IMG/VR virus record: IMGVR_UViG_3300007735_000495
Span: 1 to 22,654 of that record
Source of the DNA: a virus
DNA: 22,654 nucleotides
Direction: 5' to 3' (one strand)
Part shown: positions 6,112 through 14,632 of the stretch, one piece after another
Position numbering within the stretch: the stretch's first letter is position 1
How the letters are laid out: every line of letters begins with the position of its first letter
Program-made: the position numbers and the translations under genes
The notes under the pieces: generated by a model
Databases searched by the model: none
The model's input: the letters and a program-made list of their open reading frames with translations, nothing else
Told to the model about the DNA's origin: nothing

Positions 6112-7659
6112 ATGGCACTACCAAATATCAATTTTGTAAAAAGCACAAGCGGTTTAGGTCGTGCTTTACCCGGCACGGATTACATAAGCGCACACTTGCA
6201 TTACTACGCAACTGGCGCAACGTTGCCGACAGGGTTCACCGTAAATGACCGCATCAAAAAGATTTTTTCCGTAGCCGATGCCGAAGCACTTGGTATCAAT
6301 GGCAATTCATTAGGCGAAACCAAAGCCGTTGCGAAAATGGTTGTGGGCGGTACACCCGCAGCAGGCGACACGGTAGCAATAACCTACACAGGCATCATGG
6401 GTGTAGTAACGGTATTAAGTACATACACCTTAACAAGTGCCGATGCTGTTTCAACAACAACCGCAGCCGCAGCACTTGCCGCAGCTATTAACGCGGGCAC
6501 TCAAACGCACGGATTTAGTGCTACAAACAGCACCTCATCGTTGTTAATCACAACCAAAGCGGGTGAGGGTATTTTCCCCAATAGCGGCACACCTTACGCA
6601 TCAACAATCACAGGCGGGTCAACAGGTACATGGACACAACCAACAGGTAGTGGTTCAACCGTGCTTGGTGTTGCATCGTGGATTGATACGCTATATTACC
6701 ACATTGTTGAGTATTTTAGAATACAACCAAAGGGGCAATTGTATGTAGGTTTATTTGTAGAAGAAGCAAGCACGTACACATTTAGCGCAATAACAACCAT
6801 GCAAAACTATGCCATGGGCGAAATTAAGCAAATCAGCGTGTTTGAGAAAAACGTTGCGTTTGCAGCCGCTCAATGTGCAGCATTGCAAGCTATTGCAACC
6901 GCAAACGAAGCCGTTTACAAACCGTTGCAAATCATCCTCAATGCTGAAATCAGCGCAACAGGAAGTGTGGCATCATTAGTTGACCTATCAACACAAACCG
7001 CACCGAATGTAAGCGTTGTTATCGCACAGGATGGCGCAGCAGCAGGATATAAGATTTACAAGGCAACAGGCAAATCAGTTGGTTCATGCGGTGCAATGCT
7101 TGGCGCAGTATCGTTAGCACTTGTAAGCGAGTCAATTGCATGGGTATCTAAATTCAACATGGCACTTGGCACGGAACTTGACACGATAGCGTTCAGCAAT
7201 GGGCAGTTGTATTCAGCACTTGCCGATAGTCAGTTCGAGAGTTTAAACAACTACGCTTACGTGTTCCTGCGCAAGTTAACAGGCATCGCGGGTTCGTATT
7301 GGAGTGACTCAAAAACAACCGTAACACCTACAAGCGACTACTCAACAATCGAAAATAACCGCACATACCAAAAGATTACACGCGTTGTAAGAGCCAACAT
7401 GTTACCTGCTTTAAGTTCACCATTGAAAGTGAATGCAGATGGCACGTTAACGGCAGCAACAATCGGTTACTTTGAAACCTTGGCAAACAATCCATTAGTG
7501 CAAATGGAAGCCGATGGCGAACTTTCAGCACACAAAATTATTATTAACCCCGCCCAAGATGTTTTGGCTACATCAACACTTGAATTGACATTGCAAAATG
7601 TACCGCTCGGTGTTGCCCGTATTATCAAAATCAATGTTGGATTTGTAAAATCAGTATAA
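6112..7659 (+). CDS. Tail sheath protein (DUF2586-like)
   Basis: 515 residues, starting MALPNINFVKSTSGLGRALP. The start, the Ala/Thr-rich inserted domain at about 80-190, and the conserved C-terminal block (TYQKITRVVRANMLPALSSP, then a TLTAATIGYFETLAN segment and an ending with VGFVKSV) match DUF2586 contractile sheath proteins of Mu-like phages. Sheath subunits stack around the tube and contract during infection, so the virion is a myovirus. Start chosen at ATG 6112 with the A-rich leader ACACAAAACAGAA. The gene lies just after a terminator, and I see no canonical promoter in the 20 or so bases between, so its expression may depend on partial readthrough. The tube gene follows after four bases. 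Confidence 0.85.
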   Translation: MALPNINFVKSTSGLGRALPGTDYISAHLHYYATGATLPTGFTVNDRIKKIFSVADAEALGINGNSLGETKAVAKMVVGGTPAAGDTVAITYTGIMGVVTVLSTYTLTSADAVSTTTAAAALAAAINAGTQTHGFSATNSTSSLLITTKAGEGIFPNSGTPYASTITGGSTGTWTQPTGSGSTVLGVASWIDTLYYHIVEYFRIQPKGQLYVGLFVEEASTYTFSAITTMQNYAMGEIKQISVFEKNVAFAAAQCAALQAIATANEAVYKPLQIILNAEISATGSVASLVDLSTQTAPNVSVVIAQDGAAAGYKIYKATGKSVGSCGAMLGAVSLALVSESIAWVSKFNMALGTELDTIAFSNGQLYSALADSQFESLNNYAYVFLRKLTGIAGSYWSDSKTTVTPTSDYSTIENNRTYQKITRVVRANMLPALSSPLKVNADGTLTAATIGYFETLANNPLVQMEADGELSAHKIIINPAQDVLATSTLELTLQNVPLGVARIIKINVGFVKSV

Positions 7660-7663
7660 AAAC

Positions 7664-8092
7664 ATGGCACAAAATGGACTACCGTTAATAAACGGCAAAG
7701 CGTATGAGTTCGCAGACATTACCTGCATCATACTTGGAACACCAATCATAGCAGTAACCGCTATTGAGTACGGTGAAACAGACAACATCGAGAACGTGTA
7801 TGCAACGGGGCGCTACCCTGTTGCGCGCGGTTTCGGTCAAATCGAGCCATCGGCAAAGGTTACAATATTAATGAATGAAGTGATGAACATTGTATCAGTC
7901 GCACCAAACGGCCGATTGCAAGACATCCCAGAGTTCGACATCATTGTAACGTTTACCGATGTGAACTTAATACCTGTTGTGCATAAGATACGCAATTGCC
8001 GTTTCAAAACAAACATGATTACATCGGCAACGGGTGACACTTCAATCCCGATGGATTTAGAATTAATTGTTTCACATATTGAATTTGTTTAG
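7664..8092 (+). CDS. Tail tube protein
   Basis: 142 residues, directly downstream of the sheath and upstream of the tail chaperones, the invariant place of the tube gene. The sequence alternates beta strands (AYEFADITCIILGTPIIAVT, KVTILMNEVMNIV, FDIIVTFTDVNLIPVVHKIR) with the closing DLELIVSHIEFV, consistent with the small tube fold of Mu gpM type proteins. There is no signal or membrane segment. The gene ends with tandem stops, TAG TAA. The -7 box of the next promoter overlaps the second stop codon. Confidence 0.75.
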   Translation: MAQNGLPLINGKAYEFADITCIILGTPIIAVTAIEYGETDNIENVYATGRYPVARGFGQIEPSAKVTILMNEVMNIVSVAPNGRLQDIPEFDIIVTFTDVNLIPVVHKIRNCRFKTNMITSATGDTSIPMDLELIVSHIEFV

Positions 8093-8100
8093 TAATTTTG
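8067..8100 (+). promoter_or_regulatory. Bacteroidota-type promoter before the tail chaperone gene
   Basis: TTG at 8067-8069, a 23-base spacer and TAATTTTG at 8093-8100, an exact TAnnTTTG match. The expected start of transcription is near 8107, leaving a short A-rich leader before the ATG at 8123. Confidence 0.6.
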
Positions 8101-8122
8101 CGCTAAACTAAAATAAATCACA

Positions 8123-8425
8123 ATGACAAATATCGAACAATTAAAGGCAAAGTTTCCCGGTGTTGAAATCTACACGCTAACCGTTACTAACCGCCAAGGC
8201 GCACCGCTAACGGTACACTTGCGCGAGATGGATAGATTGGCATACAAGACCGTTAGTGCGTTAATTGCCAAAGATGAGTTGATGGGTGTTGAGTCGTTCC
8301 TGCGCACGTTATGTGTTGATGGCGATGTTGAGGCCATCATCAATGACTTCAAGGCACTACGCAGCGCGGCAATGACCATCCTACCAATGTTAAGCACGGA
8401 AGCGGGTGAATTAAAAAAAAATTAG
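8123..8425 (+). CDS. Tail assembly chaperone, zero-frame product (gpG-like)
   Basis: 100 residues, starting MTNIEQLKAKFPGVEIYTLT and ending ELKKN at TAG. It lies between the tube and the tape measure genes, the universal place of tail chaperones. The N-terminal beta segment and the helical second half (VSALIAKDELMGVESFLRTL) fit small chaperones that coat the tape measure protein before tube polymerisation. The 3' end contains nine A residues, including a heptamer A AAA AAA in the reading frame, and a second product is made by a -1 shift there. It has its own promoter at 8067-8100. Confidence 0.8.
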   Translation: MTNIEQLKAKFPGVEIYTLTVTNRQGAPLTVHLREMDRLAYKTVSALIAKDELMGVESFLRTLCVDGDVEAIINDFKALRSAAMTILPMLSTEAGELKKN

Positions 8426-8595
8426 ACACCGCAAAGCAGTTATTAGAAACGGATGAGTTTGCTCGACAGAATGCGCTCATCCGTTTTTATTACCACGTAG
8501 ACCCAAACACGCTAACAGATGATGAGTGGGCGCGTTCGATAGAAGAAATATTGTGGGTTTTGAAGTTTAACGGAACAATACAAGTTAAGAAATGA
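8123..8595 (+). CDS. Tail assembly chaperone frameshift product (gpGT-like), -1 shift near 8419
   Basis: Translation in zero frame through the AAA codon at 8417-8419, then a -1 slip so that the next codon starts at 8419, gives a 157-residue protein. The extension of 58 residues reads KLDTAKQLLETDEFARQNAL, continues IRFYYHVDPNTLTDDEWARS, and ends at TGA 8593-8595. There is no start codon at its beginning, and it is a good acidic, helical protein with Trp/Tyr, typical of the T domain that binds the tape measure protein. Its TGA overlaps the tape measure ATG (ATGA), as expected. The G/GT arrangement is known throughout long-tailed phages; here it is read directly from the sequence. Confidence 0.8.
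8413..8419 (+). other. Ribosomal -1 frameshift slippery heptamer
   Basis: A AAA AAA in zero-frame phasing (TTA AAA AAA AAT TAG), one codon before a zero-frame TAG at 8423-8425. Slipping back one base joins the open frame that runs to 8595. Confidence 0.8.
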
Positions 8596-9998
8596 GCAAC
8601 ACATCGGTTGAATATATTTTACGGCTAAAAGATTTAATGTCGAGTGGCATCCGTAACGCAACGGGTGAAACTGAAAAGTTAAATACGAGCATGAACACGG
8701 CTCAAAATTCTGCAAACAAGCTACAAAAGGTACTTGCAGGAATTGGACTCGGTTTAGGTATTAGAGAGATTGTAAACACAACCGCATCAATCGAGGGTTT
8801 GCAAAATCAGTTAAATTTTGCGAGTGGGTCGGCAGAACAAGGCGCACGGGATTTCAATTATTTGCGTGAAACATCGCAAAAAATGGGATTGGATTTTAAC
8901 GTGGCAGCGACTGCGTTTTCAAAGTTTAGCGGTGCGGCTCGTGGTACATCAATAGAGGGGCAAAAATTGCGAGATATATTTGAGGGTGTAGGTATGGCAT
9001 CAACCGTAATGCACTTATCAGCAGAGCAATCGGAGGGCGCATTTAGGGCATTAGAACAGATGCTATCAAAGGGCAAAGTACAAGCGGAAGAATTACGTGG
9101 TCAGTTAGGTGAAAGAATACCCGGTGCTTTTCAAATTGCTGCAAGGTCAATGAATATGACCACAAAAGAATTAGACAAATTTATGGCGGATGGCAAATTG
9201 ATGGCCGAAGATTTTCTGACTAAATTTGCAGCACAATTAAAAACGGAATTTGCAGGTGGTATGGATGCTGCAAGTCAAAGTTTGAGTTCCAACCTTAACC
9301 GAATGAATAACGCATTTTTAGATTTAAAATTGACCATTGGCGAATTGTTAATGCCTGTTATTGTTGGCAGTATTCAACTTATACGTTCGTTTACAAATTT
9401 TGTACAAGAACATGCCGTTGCAATATCGTTTTTAGTCGGCTCATTTACTGCCGTTGCAGGTGCTATATTTGTTTATAATTCAGCAATGAAAATAGCTGCG
9501 ATTTATTCGGGTGCTAAATTCATTTGGGGTTTATGGTCATTAGCTGCGGCACTTGATGGGGTAACGGTAGCTCAATGGTTGTTAAACACGGCTACGGCAT
9601 TCTTTGCAGGTTTAAGCGGTGTTGGTTTGTTTGCGGTAGCGGCAGCAGGTGCGGCAGCATTAGCAACAGGTATAATGGCTGCAAAATATGCTTACGACAA
9701 ATTAAACAAATCAGCCGAAAGCGGTATCGGTGCGGCATCAAACGCAATGAAACCGATACCATCAACAGGCGGTTCACCTACCACAAAACCACAAACGGCA
9801 CCATCATCAAAAGGCGGTACAGGAACATCAGTTGTTGAAAGCAGAGGTGTTCAAAATTTTAATATCAATATTGCTGAATTTGGTAAAATGATATTGAGCG
9901 CAAACAACGTGACCGAATTATCAAAACAAGTTAAAGAGCAAATGACACAAGCACTTATCGAAGCAGTTAATGACTTCCAATTAATGGCAACTAAATAA
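8592..9998 (+). CDS. Tail tape measure protein
   Basis: 468 residues. Residues about 50-215 form the conserved tape measure domain: EGLQNQLNFASGSAEQGARD, YLRETSQKMGLDFNVAATAF, SKFSGAARGTSIEGQKLRDI, then SEGAFRALEQMLSKGKVQAE and LRGQLGERIPGAFQIAA. Hydrophobic segments follow at about 250-350 (ISFLVGSFTAVAGAIFVYNS and Ala/Gly-rich stretches). Then comes a Ser/Thr/Pro/Gly linker around 385-415, and an ending helix. The protein sets tail length and helps DNA cross the membrane. 468 residues is short for the family, suggesting a short contractile tail, near Mu size or smaller. The start overlaps the GT stop (ATGA) and the stop shares a base with the next ATG (TAATG). Confidence 0.85.
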   Translation: MSNTSVEYILRLKDLMSSGIRNATGETEKLNTSMNTAQNSANKLQKVLAGIGLGLGIREIVNTTASIEGLQNQLNFASGSAEQGARDFNYLRETSQKMGLDFNVAATAFSKFSGAARGTSIEGQKLRDIFEGVGMASTVMHLSAEQSEGAFRALEQMLSKGKVQAEELRGQLGERIPGAFQIAARSMNMTTKELDKFMADGKLMAEDFLTKFAAQLKTEFAGGMDAASQSLSSNLNRMNNAFLDLKLTIGELLMPVIVGSIQLIRSFTNFVQEHAVAISFLVGSFTAVAGAIFVYNSAMKIAAIYSGAKFIWGLWSLAAALDGVTVAQWLLNTATAFFAGLSGVGLFAVAAAGAAALATGIMAAKYAYDKLNKSAESGIGAASNAMKPIPSTGGSPTTKPQTAPSSKGGTGTSVVESRGVQNFNINIAEFGKMILSANNVTELSKQVKEQMTQALIEAVNDFQLMATK

Positions 9999-10651
9999 TG
10001 AGTTTACAATTTATATTACCACAACCTGCCGCAAAGGCAAATTTAAGAACGCTATCAAAAGGGTTCGGACTGCCTTTAATACAACGTGCCATTGTTGGTG
10101 TTGTTGAAGCAGAGCCAAAAGATGAACCAGATGGCAAAAGTAAATTGTTAGGAACTGCCGTATATGGCAGAGTATTTATTGCTAAAAAAAGTTACGATGT
10201 AAGCGAGTTTAATCCCGATACACTTCAATACGTTACAAAAACAATAGATTTAGAAGAAAATGTTGAGGGCGGTTTGCATTTAGACAACTGCATCGTTGAG
10301 GTAACGCAGGAAAAAAATATTATTAAAACAGAAGTTATCGACTTTCCTGGCACGGTTAAAGAGTACATTTCGGAAAGTGACTATAAAATAGTAATACGTG
10401 GATTTGTGGCAACTAAACATCCCGATTTGTACCCAAGCACATCAACATCATTGTTGCAAAGTTATTTGCAGGCACCTATACCATTGAGCATTGCAAATTA
10501 TTTTTTAAATGACATATTTAAGATAAACGATATTGTTGTTGAAAGTTACACATTGAACCAACAACAAGGAATGCGAAATATTCAATATTTTCAAATTAAT
10601 TGCGTGTCGGATGTTAGTTTTACAATTTATGAAAAAGAGTTAGATGTTTAG
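9998..10651 (+). CDS. Baseplate/tail protein, DUF6046-like
   Basis: 217 residues, starting MSLQFILPQPAAKANLRTLS. The motif region EVTQEKNIIKTEVIDFPGTV followed by KEYISESDYKIVIRGFVATK and HPDLYP resembles DUF6046 proteins of Bacteroidota phages, which lie between the tape measure and hub genes. This is the position of Mu gp43 (DNA circulation protein N), so a role at the tail tip around the hub is inferred from gene order only. No catalytic site is visible. Its TAG lies eight bases inside the hub gene, so the two are coupled. Confidence 0.65.
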   Translation: MSLQFILPQPAAKANLRTLSKGFGLPLIQRAIVGVVEAEPKDEPDGKSKLLGTAVYGRVFIAKKSYDVSEFNPDTLQYVTKTIDLEENVEGGLHLDNCIVEVTQEKNIIKTEVIDFPGTVKEYISESDYKIVIRGFVATKHPDLYPSTSTSLLQSYLQAPIPLSIANYFLNDIFKINDIVVESYTLNQQQGMRNIQYFQINCVSDVSFTIYEKELDV

Positions 10652-11627
10652 AGTTGTTTGTCGCATAGAAATTCAGCAGCAAGGTGATGGCAGAGCAGAT
10701 AAATTCTATTTTGATGCCGTTAATAAAGTTACCGTAACACGTTCATTTGACAAGCAAACACAAACCGCATCAGTAACATTGCCGAGAAATTTTAATTACA
10801 ACAAGCGCAATATTTATGAGGGCGCAAACCCAATTATGCGTAGGGGTGATAGGATTATAATAACCGCAGCGTATCAGCCAAACGAAACGGTTATATTCAC
10901 GGGTTACATTGCCAAGATTAATAATAACGTACCTATTGAACTATTGTGTGAGGATGAAATGTTCCTTATCAAACAAGCTATTGCGCCTAATCTATCATAC
11001 AAGTCGGTTAATTTGCGCACTTTTATTGCAAAGATGCTATCAAACACAAGCACACCTTTTAAGGCCATTAATGCCGAGTTAGGAATGATACGTTTGCAAG
11101 GTGCAAGTGTTGGCAAGGTACTACAAGTATTGCGCGACCAATATGGCTTGTATTCGTTCTTTAAAGATGGCATACTGCGTGTTGGACTACCATTTTACAA
11201 GGATGAGGCGCAAACTGCTATATTTCAATTTGAGTTAATGTGTAAAGATGGCACAACTTTGACTTATTTAAAAAAAGATGATGTTAAGGTGCAAGTAAAA
11301 GGAGTTTTAATTGCCAACAATGAGCGCACAGAATATACTTACGGTGACGCAACTGGTGATGTTCGAACGGTGTTTCAGTTAGGAGGTACAAAGGCCGATT
11401 TAGATTTAAAATGCAATTCATTTTTAGAGCAAGCTAACTACACAGGTTATTACGGAGCATTTAAAACTTTTTTAGAGCCGTTAGTTGTGCCGGGTGATTA
11501 TGCAATTTTAAAAAGTTGGAAGTACCCAGAGCGTGATGGCAAATATTTAATTAAATCAGTACAAACGGAATTAAGCACATCGGATGGCGGCAAGCAAGTA
11601 ATAGAATTAGAACGTAGAATAGCATGA
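10644..11627 (+). CDS. Baseplate hub protein (Mu gp44 / P2 gpD / T4 gp27 type)
   Basis: 327 residues. The start (IEIQQQGDGRADKFYFDAVN), the FDKQTQTASVTLPRNFNYNK segment, GDRIIITAAYQPNETVIFTG, and IELLCEDEMFLIKQ fit the first hub domains. The repeated beta-barrel at the end (VPGDYAILKSWKYPERDGKY, LIKSVQTELSTSDGGKQVIE) is typical of the gpD/gp27 family. Hub trimers join the tail tube to the spike. It sits between the DUF6046-like gene and the spike gene, in the standard order, with an eight-base overlap upstream and an ATGA overlap downstream. Confidence 0.75.
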   Translation: MFRVVCRIEIQQQGDGRADKFYFDAVNKVTVTRSFDKQTQTASVTLPRNFNYNKRNIYEGANPIMRRGDRIIITAAYQPNETVIFTGYIAKINNNVPIELLCEDEMFLIKQAIAPNLSYKSVNLRTFIAKMLSNTSTPFKAINAELGMIRLQGASVGKVLQVLRDQYGLYSFFKDGILRVGLPFYKDEAQTAIFQFELMCKDGTTLTYLKKDDVKVQVKGVLIANNERTEYTYGDATGDVRTVFQLGGTKADLDLKCNSFLEQANYTGYYGAFKTFLEPLVVPGDYAILKSWKYPERDGKYLIKSVQTELSTSDGGKQVIELERRIA

Positions 11628-12139
11628 GTGTACAAGTTACAGACATAAGGCAAGCAATACAAGCGTTAAGCGGTGTTAATGACCTCACATTCGAGGGCAT
11701 ACCGTGTAAAGTGAGCGACATTGACACAACAGAAATGACTTGCACATGCACACCTATCAACGGTGATGCGGAGTTCTTTGATGTGCTACTCAATGCAGAT
11801 GCGGATAAGGGTTTCACATTGATACCTGCTAACAATAGTGTTGTGATAGTGCAACAGACCTCACAAGCAACGGCATACGTGTCAATGGTGAGCAAGGTCG
11901 ACCAAATATACTTGGCTGGTGATGCGAATGGGGGCTTGGTTAAGGTGCAAGTATTGAACGCAGCATTGAATAACTTACAGACAGAGATTAATACGTTAAA
12001 GGTGGCAATAACGGCATTGATGGCAGGTTACGCACCTATTGATGGCGGTGTAGCATTGTCAACATTTACTGCGCTTGTACTTCCGCAAATAAATATTTCA
12101 CAAATCGAAAATCAAACGGTTAAACATGGCAACGGCTAA
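11624..12139 (+). CDS. Baseplate spike protein (Mu gp45 / P2 gpV-like)
   Basis: 171 residues. Residues 20-95 look like the OB-fold region (FEGIPCKVSDIDTTEMTCTC, then KGFTLIPANNSVVIVQQTSQ), followed by a short helical or stem part (AALNNLQTEINTLKVAITAL) and a C-terminal tip with NISQIENQTVKHGNG. The order hub-spike-gpW is classical. The C-terminus has one His but not the HxH metal-binding motif seen at the tip of P2 gpV, so the apex may be supplied by another protein or lack metal. It overlaps both neighbours (ATGA with the hub, 14 bases with the next gene). Confidence 0.65.
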   Translation: MSVQVTDIRQAIQALSGVNDLTFEGIPCKVSDIDTTEMTCTCTPINGDAEFFDVLLNADADKGFTLIPANNSVVIVQQTSQATAYVSMVSKVDQIYLAGDANGGLVKVQVLNAALNNLQTEINTLKVAITALMAGYAPIDGGVALSTFTALVLPQINISQIENQTVKHGNG

Positions 12140-12431
12140 GGATTTCTTACAGGATGATGTGGGTGATATTCTCATCAAGGACAACGATTTTGTTATCGGC
12201 AATAGTGATGAGGACCATATCATCGACATTATTAACTCTAATCAAGGGGATTGGAAAGAATATATTTTTTGCGGGGTCGGTATCGACAACTTTTTAAATA
12301 GTTCGGGGGCGCAGTTACAACTCCGCAAACAGATACTACAACAACTAACTGCTGATGGATATAGCAGCGTTTCGGTAGTATTCACAGATAACAACACCAC
12401 TAACTTCGAGGTCGATGCTATACGCAGTTAA
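12126..12431 (+). CDS. Baseplate wedge protein, GPW/gp25-like (Mu gp46 position)
   Basis: 101 residues, MATAKDFLQDDVGDILIKDN. The opening D.GDI.I.ND..IG pattern, then DEDHIIDIINSNQGDWKEYI and a mid helix (SSGAQLQLRKQILQQLTADG), match the gp25/gpW and Mu gp46 families that form the lysozyme-like wedge core of contractile tails. Placement right after the spike supports it. Its C-terminal part and the next gene overlap by 17 bases in another frame. Confidence 0.75.
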   Translation: MATAKDFLQDDVGDILIKDNDFVIGNSDEDHIIDIINSNQGDWKEYIFCGVGIDNFLNSSGAQLQLRKQILQQLTADGYSSVSVVFTDNNTTNFEVDAIRS

Positions 12432-12909
12432 AAACGGGCAAGGGATATACGATGTTGCCGTGTTGCTATACGGTGATGCGCAATATTCGGTTAAGATATG
12501 CAATGACAATGGATTGACAATAACCGATAGCATTAATGGTTTAACATTGACTTACGATGAAACAATCAAGCCGAAAGTCGAAGCGGCTGCCATCAAGCAA
12601 CAGAATACACCCAAGCAACCCGATAACACATATTTCATCAAGCAAGTGCAGTCTGTTTGGGATTTGGCATTGCAGTTTGGCTACGGACTTAACCGAGTTG
12701 CCGAATTTTGTCAACTAACGGGGTTGAATATTGCATCGAACGCAATCGGAAATCAAGAAATTCAAGTAACTAAAATAGCCACAAACGTACCAACTAACAC
12801 TATATTTGCAACGCAGTTTGGTAGTGATGAGGTTGTGTTAGGCAACTTCTTATTGTTGCAAGATGGTTTTTATTTGTTGCAGGAAAACGGCTCTAAAATA
12901 GAATTATAA
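12415..12909 (+). CDS. LysM-like tail protein (gpX-like)
   Basis: 164 residues, starting MLYAVKNGQGIYDVAVLLYG. The first 55 residues read as a LysM-like repeat: VKNGQGIYDVAVLLYGD, a middle LTITDSINGLTLTY. A second, weaker copy starts at about residue 72 (YFIKQVQSVWDLALQFGYGL ... EFCQLTGLNI). LysM domains occur in tail X-type proteins that link the hub to the tube or bind glycans. The C-terminus (DEVVLGNFLLLQDGFYLLQE, then NGSKIEL) resembles that of the protein at 28-603. Its TAA shares a base with the next ATG. Confidence 0.6.
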   Translation: MLYAVKNGQGIYDVAVLLYGDAQYSVKICNDNGLTITDSINGLTLTYDETIKPKVEAAAIKQQNTPKQPDNTYFIKQVQSVWDLALQFGYGLNRVAEFCQLTGLNIASNAIGNQEIQVTKIATNVPTNTIFATQFGSDEVVLGNFLLLQDGFYLLQENGSKIEL

Positions 12910-14177
12910 TGGCTGACAAGAAAATAAGTGCTTTATCAAGTGCGGGCGCATTAGCAGGCACGGAACCTGTACCGATAGTGCAAGGTGGTGTGACCGTTAA
13001 AACAACGGTGCAAGATATTGCTAATTTGGCGGGTGGTGGTGGAGGTATCACAAAGGCAACCGCATCGGGAACGGATACGTACACAACAACAATCACAGGT
13101 GTTGCATCGTACACAGATGGGGACACTTACTTAATACGATTTACCAACGGCAACACAACAGGCGCAACGCTGAATATTAATGCACTTGGCGCACGTACAC
13201 TTTACCGCAACAACGATGGCGCAATCATAGGCGGTGACATTTGGAATGGTGCTGAAATGCTTTGTGTTTACAACTCAACACTTAACGGCTTTCAATGTAT
13301 CGGTACAAGCCCTAATAGCTTGTTTGCGTATGTTACAAATGCCGATAGCGTGACCATAACAAAGGGGCAAGTGGTGTATTCGTTTGGCGGTACAGGTGAT
13401 AGAATGACCGTAAAGTTAGCCAACAATACAACCGATGCAACATCAGCAAGAACCGTTGGTGTTGTATTCTCAACAAGCATCGCAGCAAATCAAAAGGGCA
13501 TTATAATTATGCAAGGTTTGATTGATGGGTTGAGCATATTGCCGACATCAACCTATGCAGATGGCGATAGTATTTATTTAGGTGCTACAAATGGAGCAAT
13601 CACAAAAGTAAAGCCATACGCACCTAATCATTTGGTGTACGTGGCAACTGTAACAACCGCAAGCAATGGGTCAGCAGGTCGCATGTATGTACGCATACAA
13701 AACGGTTATGAGTTAGATGAGTTGCACGATGTATCAGCACAAACACCGGCAAATAATGACGGGTTGTTTTATGATAATGGAACGGGGTTGTGGAAAGCAA
13801 GACAAGTAGCAGCAACCGATATCAATGCAAATGTAAGCAATACAGAGTTCGGTTATTTGGATGGTGTGACCTCATCAATACAAACACAGTTAAACGGCAA
13901 AGAAGCAACCATCACTAACCTACCCATCAATAAGGGCGGAACGAACTCGACAACGGCACTAAACAACAACAGAGTGATGCGGTCAAGTGGCGGGGCAATA
14001 GTTGAAGCCGCAGCTATAACGGCATCAAGGGCATTAATAAGCGATGCAAACGGTATTCCAACACATTCAGCAACAACATCAACACAGATAGGATATTTGT
14101 CGGGAACCAATGGCGATATTGCTAATGACCTTGACTTTCTCATGGTTTCATCATTTAGATTTTTAACAGGTAATTAA
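12909..14177 (+). CDS. Long tail fibre protein
   Basis: 422 residues. The N-terminal attachment-like module MADKKISALSSAGALAGTEP (KISxL, VPIVQGGVTVKTT, VQDIANLAGG) is followed by a Thr/Gly/Asn-rich beta region (residues 50-280) and then repeats of the kind NTEFGYLDGVTSSIQTQLNG, NKGGTNSTTALNNNRVM, TSTQIGYLSGTNGDI typical of phage fibre stalks. Such fibres trimerise and recognise the host surface. It lies immediately after the LysM-like protein with a TAATG overlap. No chaperone domain is visible at the C-terminus; it ends abruptly at DFLMVSSFRFLTGN. Confidence 0.7.
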   Translation: MADKKISALSSAGALAGTEPVPIVQGGVTVKTTVQDIANLAGGGGGITKATASGTDTYTTTITGVASYTDGDTYLIRFTNGNTTGATLNINALGARTLYRNNDGAIIGGDIWNGAEMLCVYNSTLNGFQCIGTSPNSLFAYVTNADSVTITKGQVVYSFGGTGDRMTVKLANNTTDATSARTVGVVFSTSIAANQKGIIIMQGLIDGLSILPTSTYADGDSIYLGATNGAITKVKPYAPNHLVYVATVTTASNGSAGRMYVRIQNGYELDELHDVSAQTPANNDGLFYDNGTGLWKARQVAATDINANVSNTEFGYLDGVTSSIQTQLNGKEATITNLPINKGGTNSTTALNNNRVMRSSGGAIVEAAAITASRALISDANGIPTHSATTSTQIGYLSGTNGDIANDLDFLMVSSFRFLTGN

Positions 14178-14188
14178 ACAATAACATT

Positions 14189-14632
14189 ATGCCACTTAAT
14201 AACAATCAAATACCCGTTTACGGTATCACACCAAAGACATCAGTTGGAACATTAACCAACGCAACCGCAGGCACACTCGGAGCAACAACTAACGCAGTTA
14301 CCGTAGTAACGGCAGGTTCAAACGGTTGCATTATTGATGCGCTTGTGGCAAGTACAACATCAACCGCAGCGGTTAACTTATTCGTGTCAATCGTTGATAG
14401 CGCAGGCACAGGGGTAAGACCGTTGGGGATTGTGAACGTGCCGTTGTCAAGCGGTAACGTAGCCAACGTATTAGCAGTCGATGTGCTTGCAGCAGCCGTG
14501 TTAGTAGGTATGACAGTTGACCAAAATGGCAAGCGTATAATTAGATTAGGCGCAAACGAAACTTTGCGTGTTTCAACCGTTGCCAACCTTACAGGCATCG
14601 TGTACGTATCAGCACAATTTACCGACTTGTAG
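14189..14632 (+). CDS. Beta-rich virion protein next to the fibre
   Basis: 147 residues, Ala/Val/Thr-rich with regular beta alternation (GSNGCIIDALVASTTSTAAV, then NGKRIIRLGANETLRVSTVA), ending GIVYVSAQFTDL. There is no signal peptide, membrane segment or catalytic motif. It fits a small beta-sandwich fibre-associated or head-fibre protein and is cotranscribed with the upstream fibre. The stop is TAG followed directly by TGA, and the next gene starts at a GTG sharing the G of TAG. The name is from composition and location only. Confidence 0.55.
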   Translation: MPLNNNQIPVYGITPKTSVGTLTNATAGTLGATTNAVTVVTAGSNGCIIDALVASTTSTAAVNLFVSIVDSAGTGVRPLGIVNVPLSSGNVANVLAVDVLAAAVLVGMTVDQNGKRIIRLGANETLRVSTVANLTGIVYVSAQFTDL

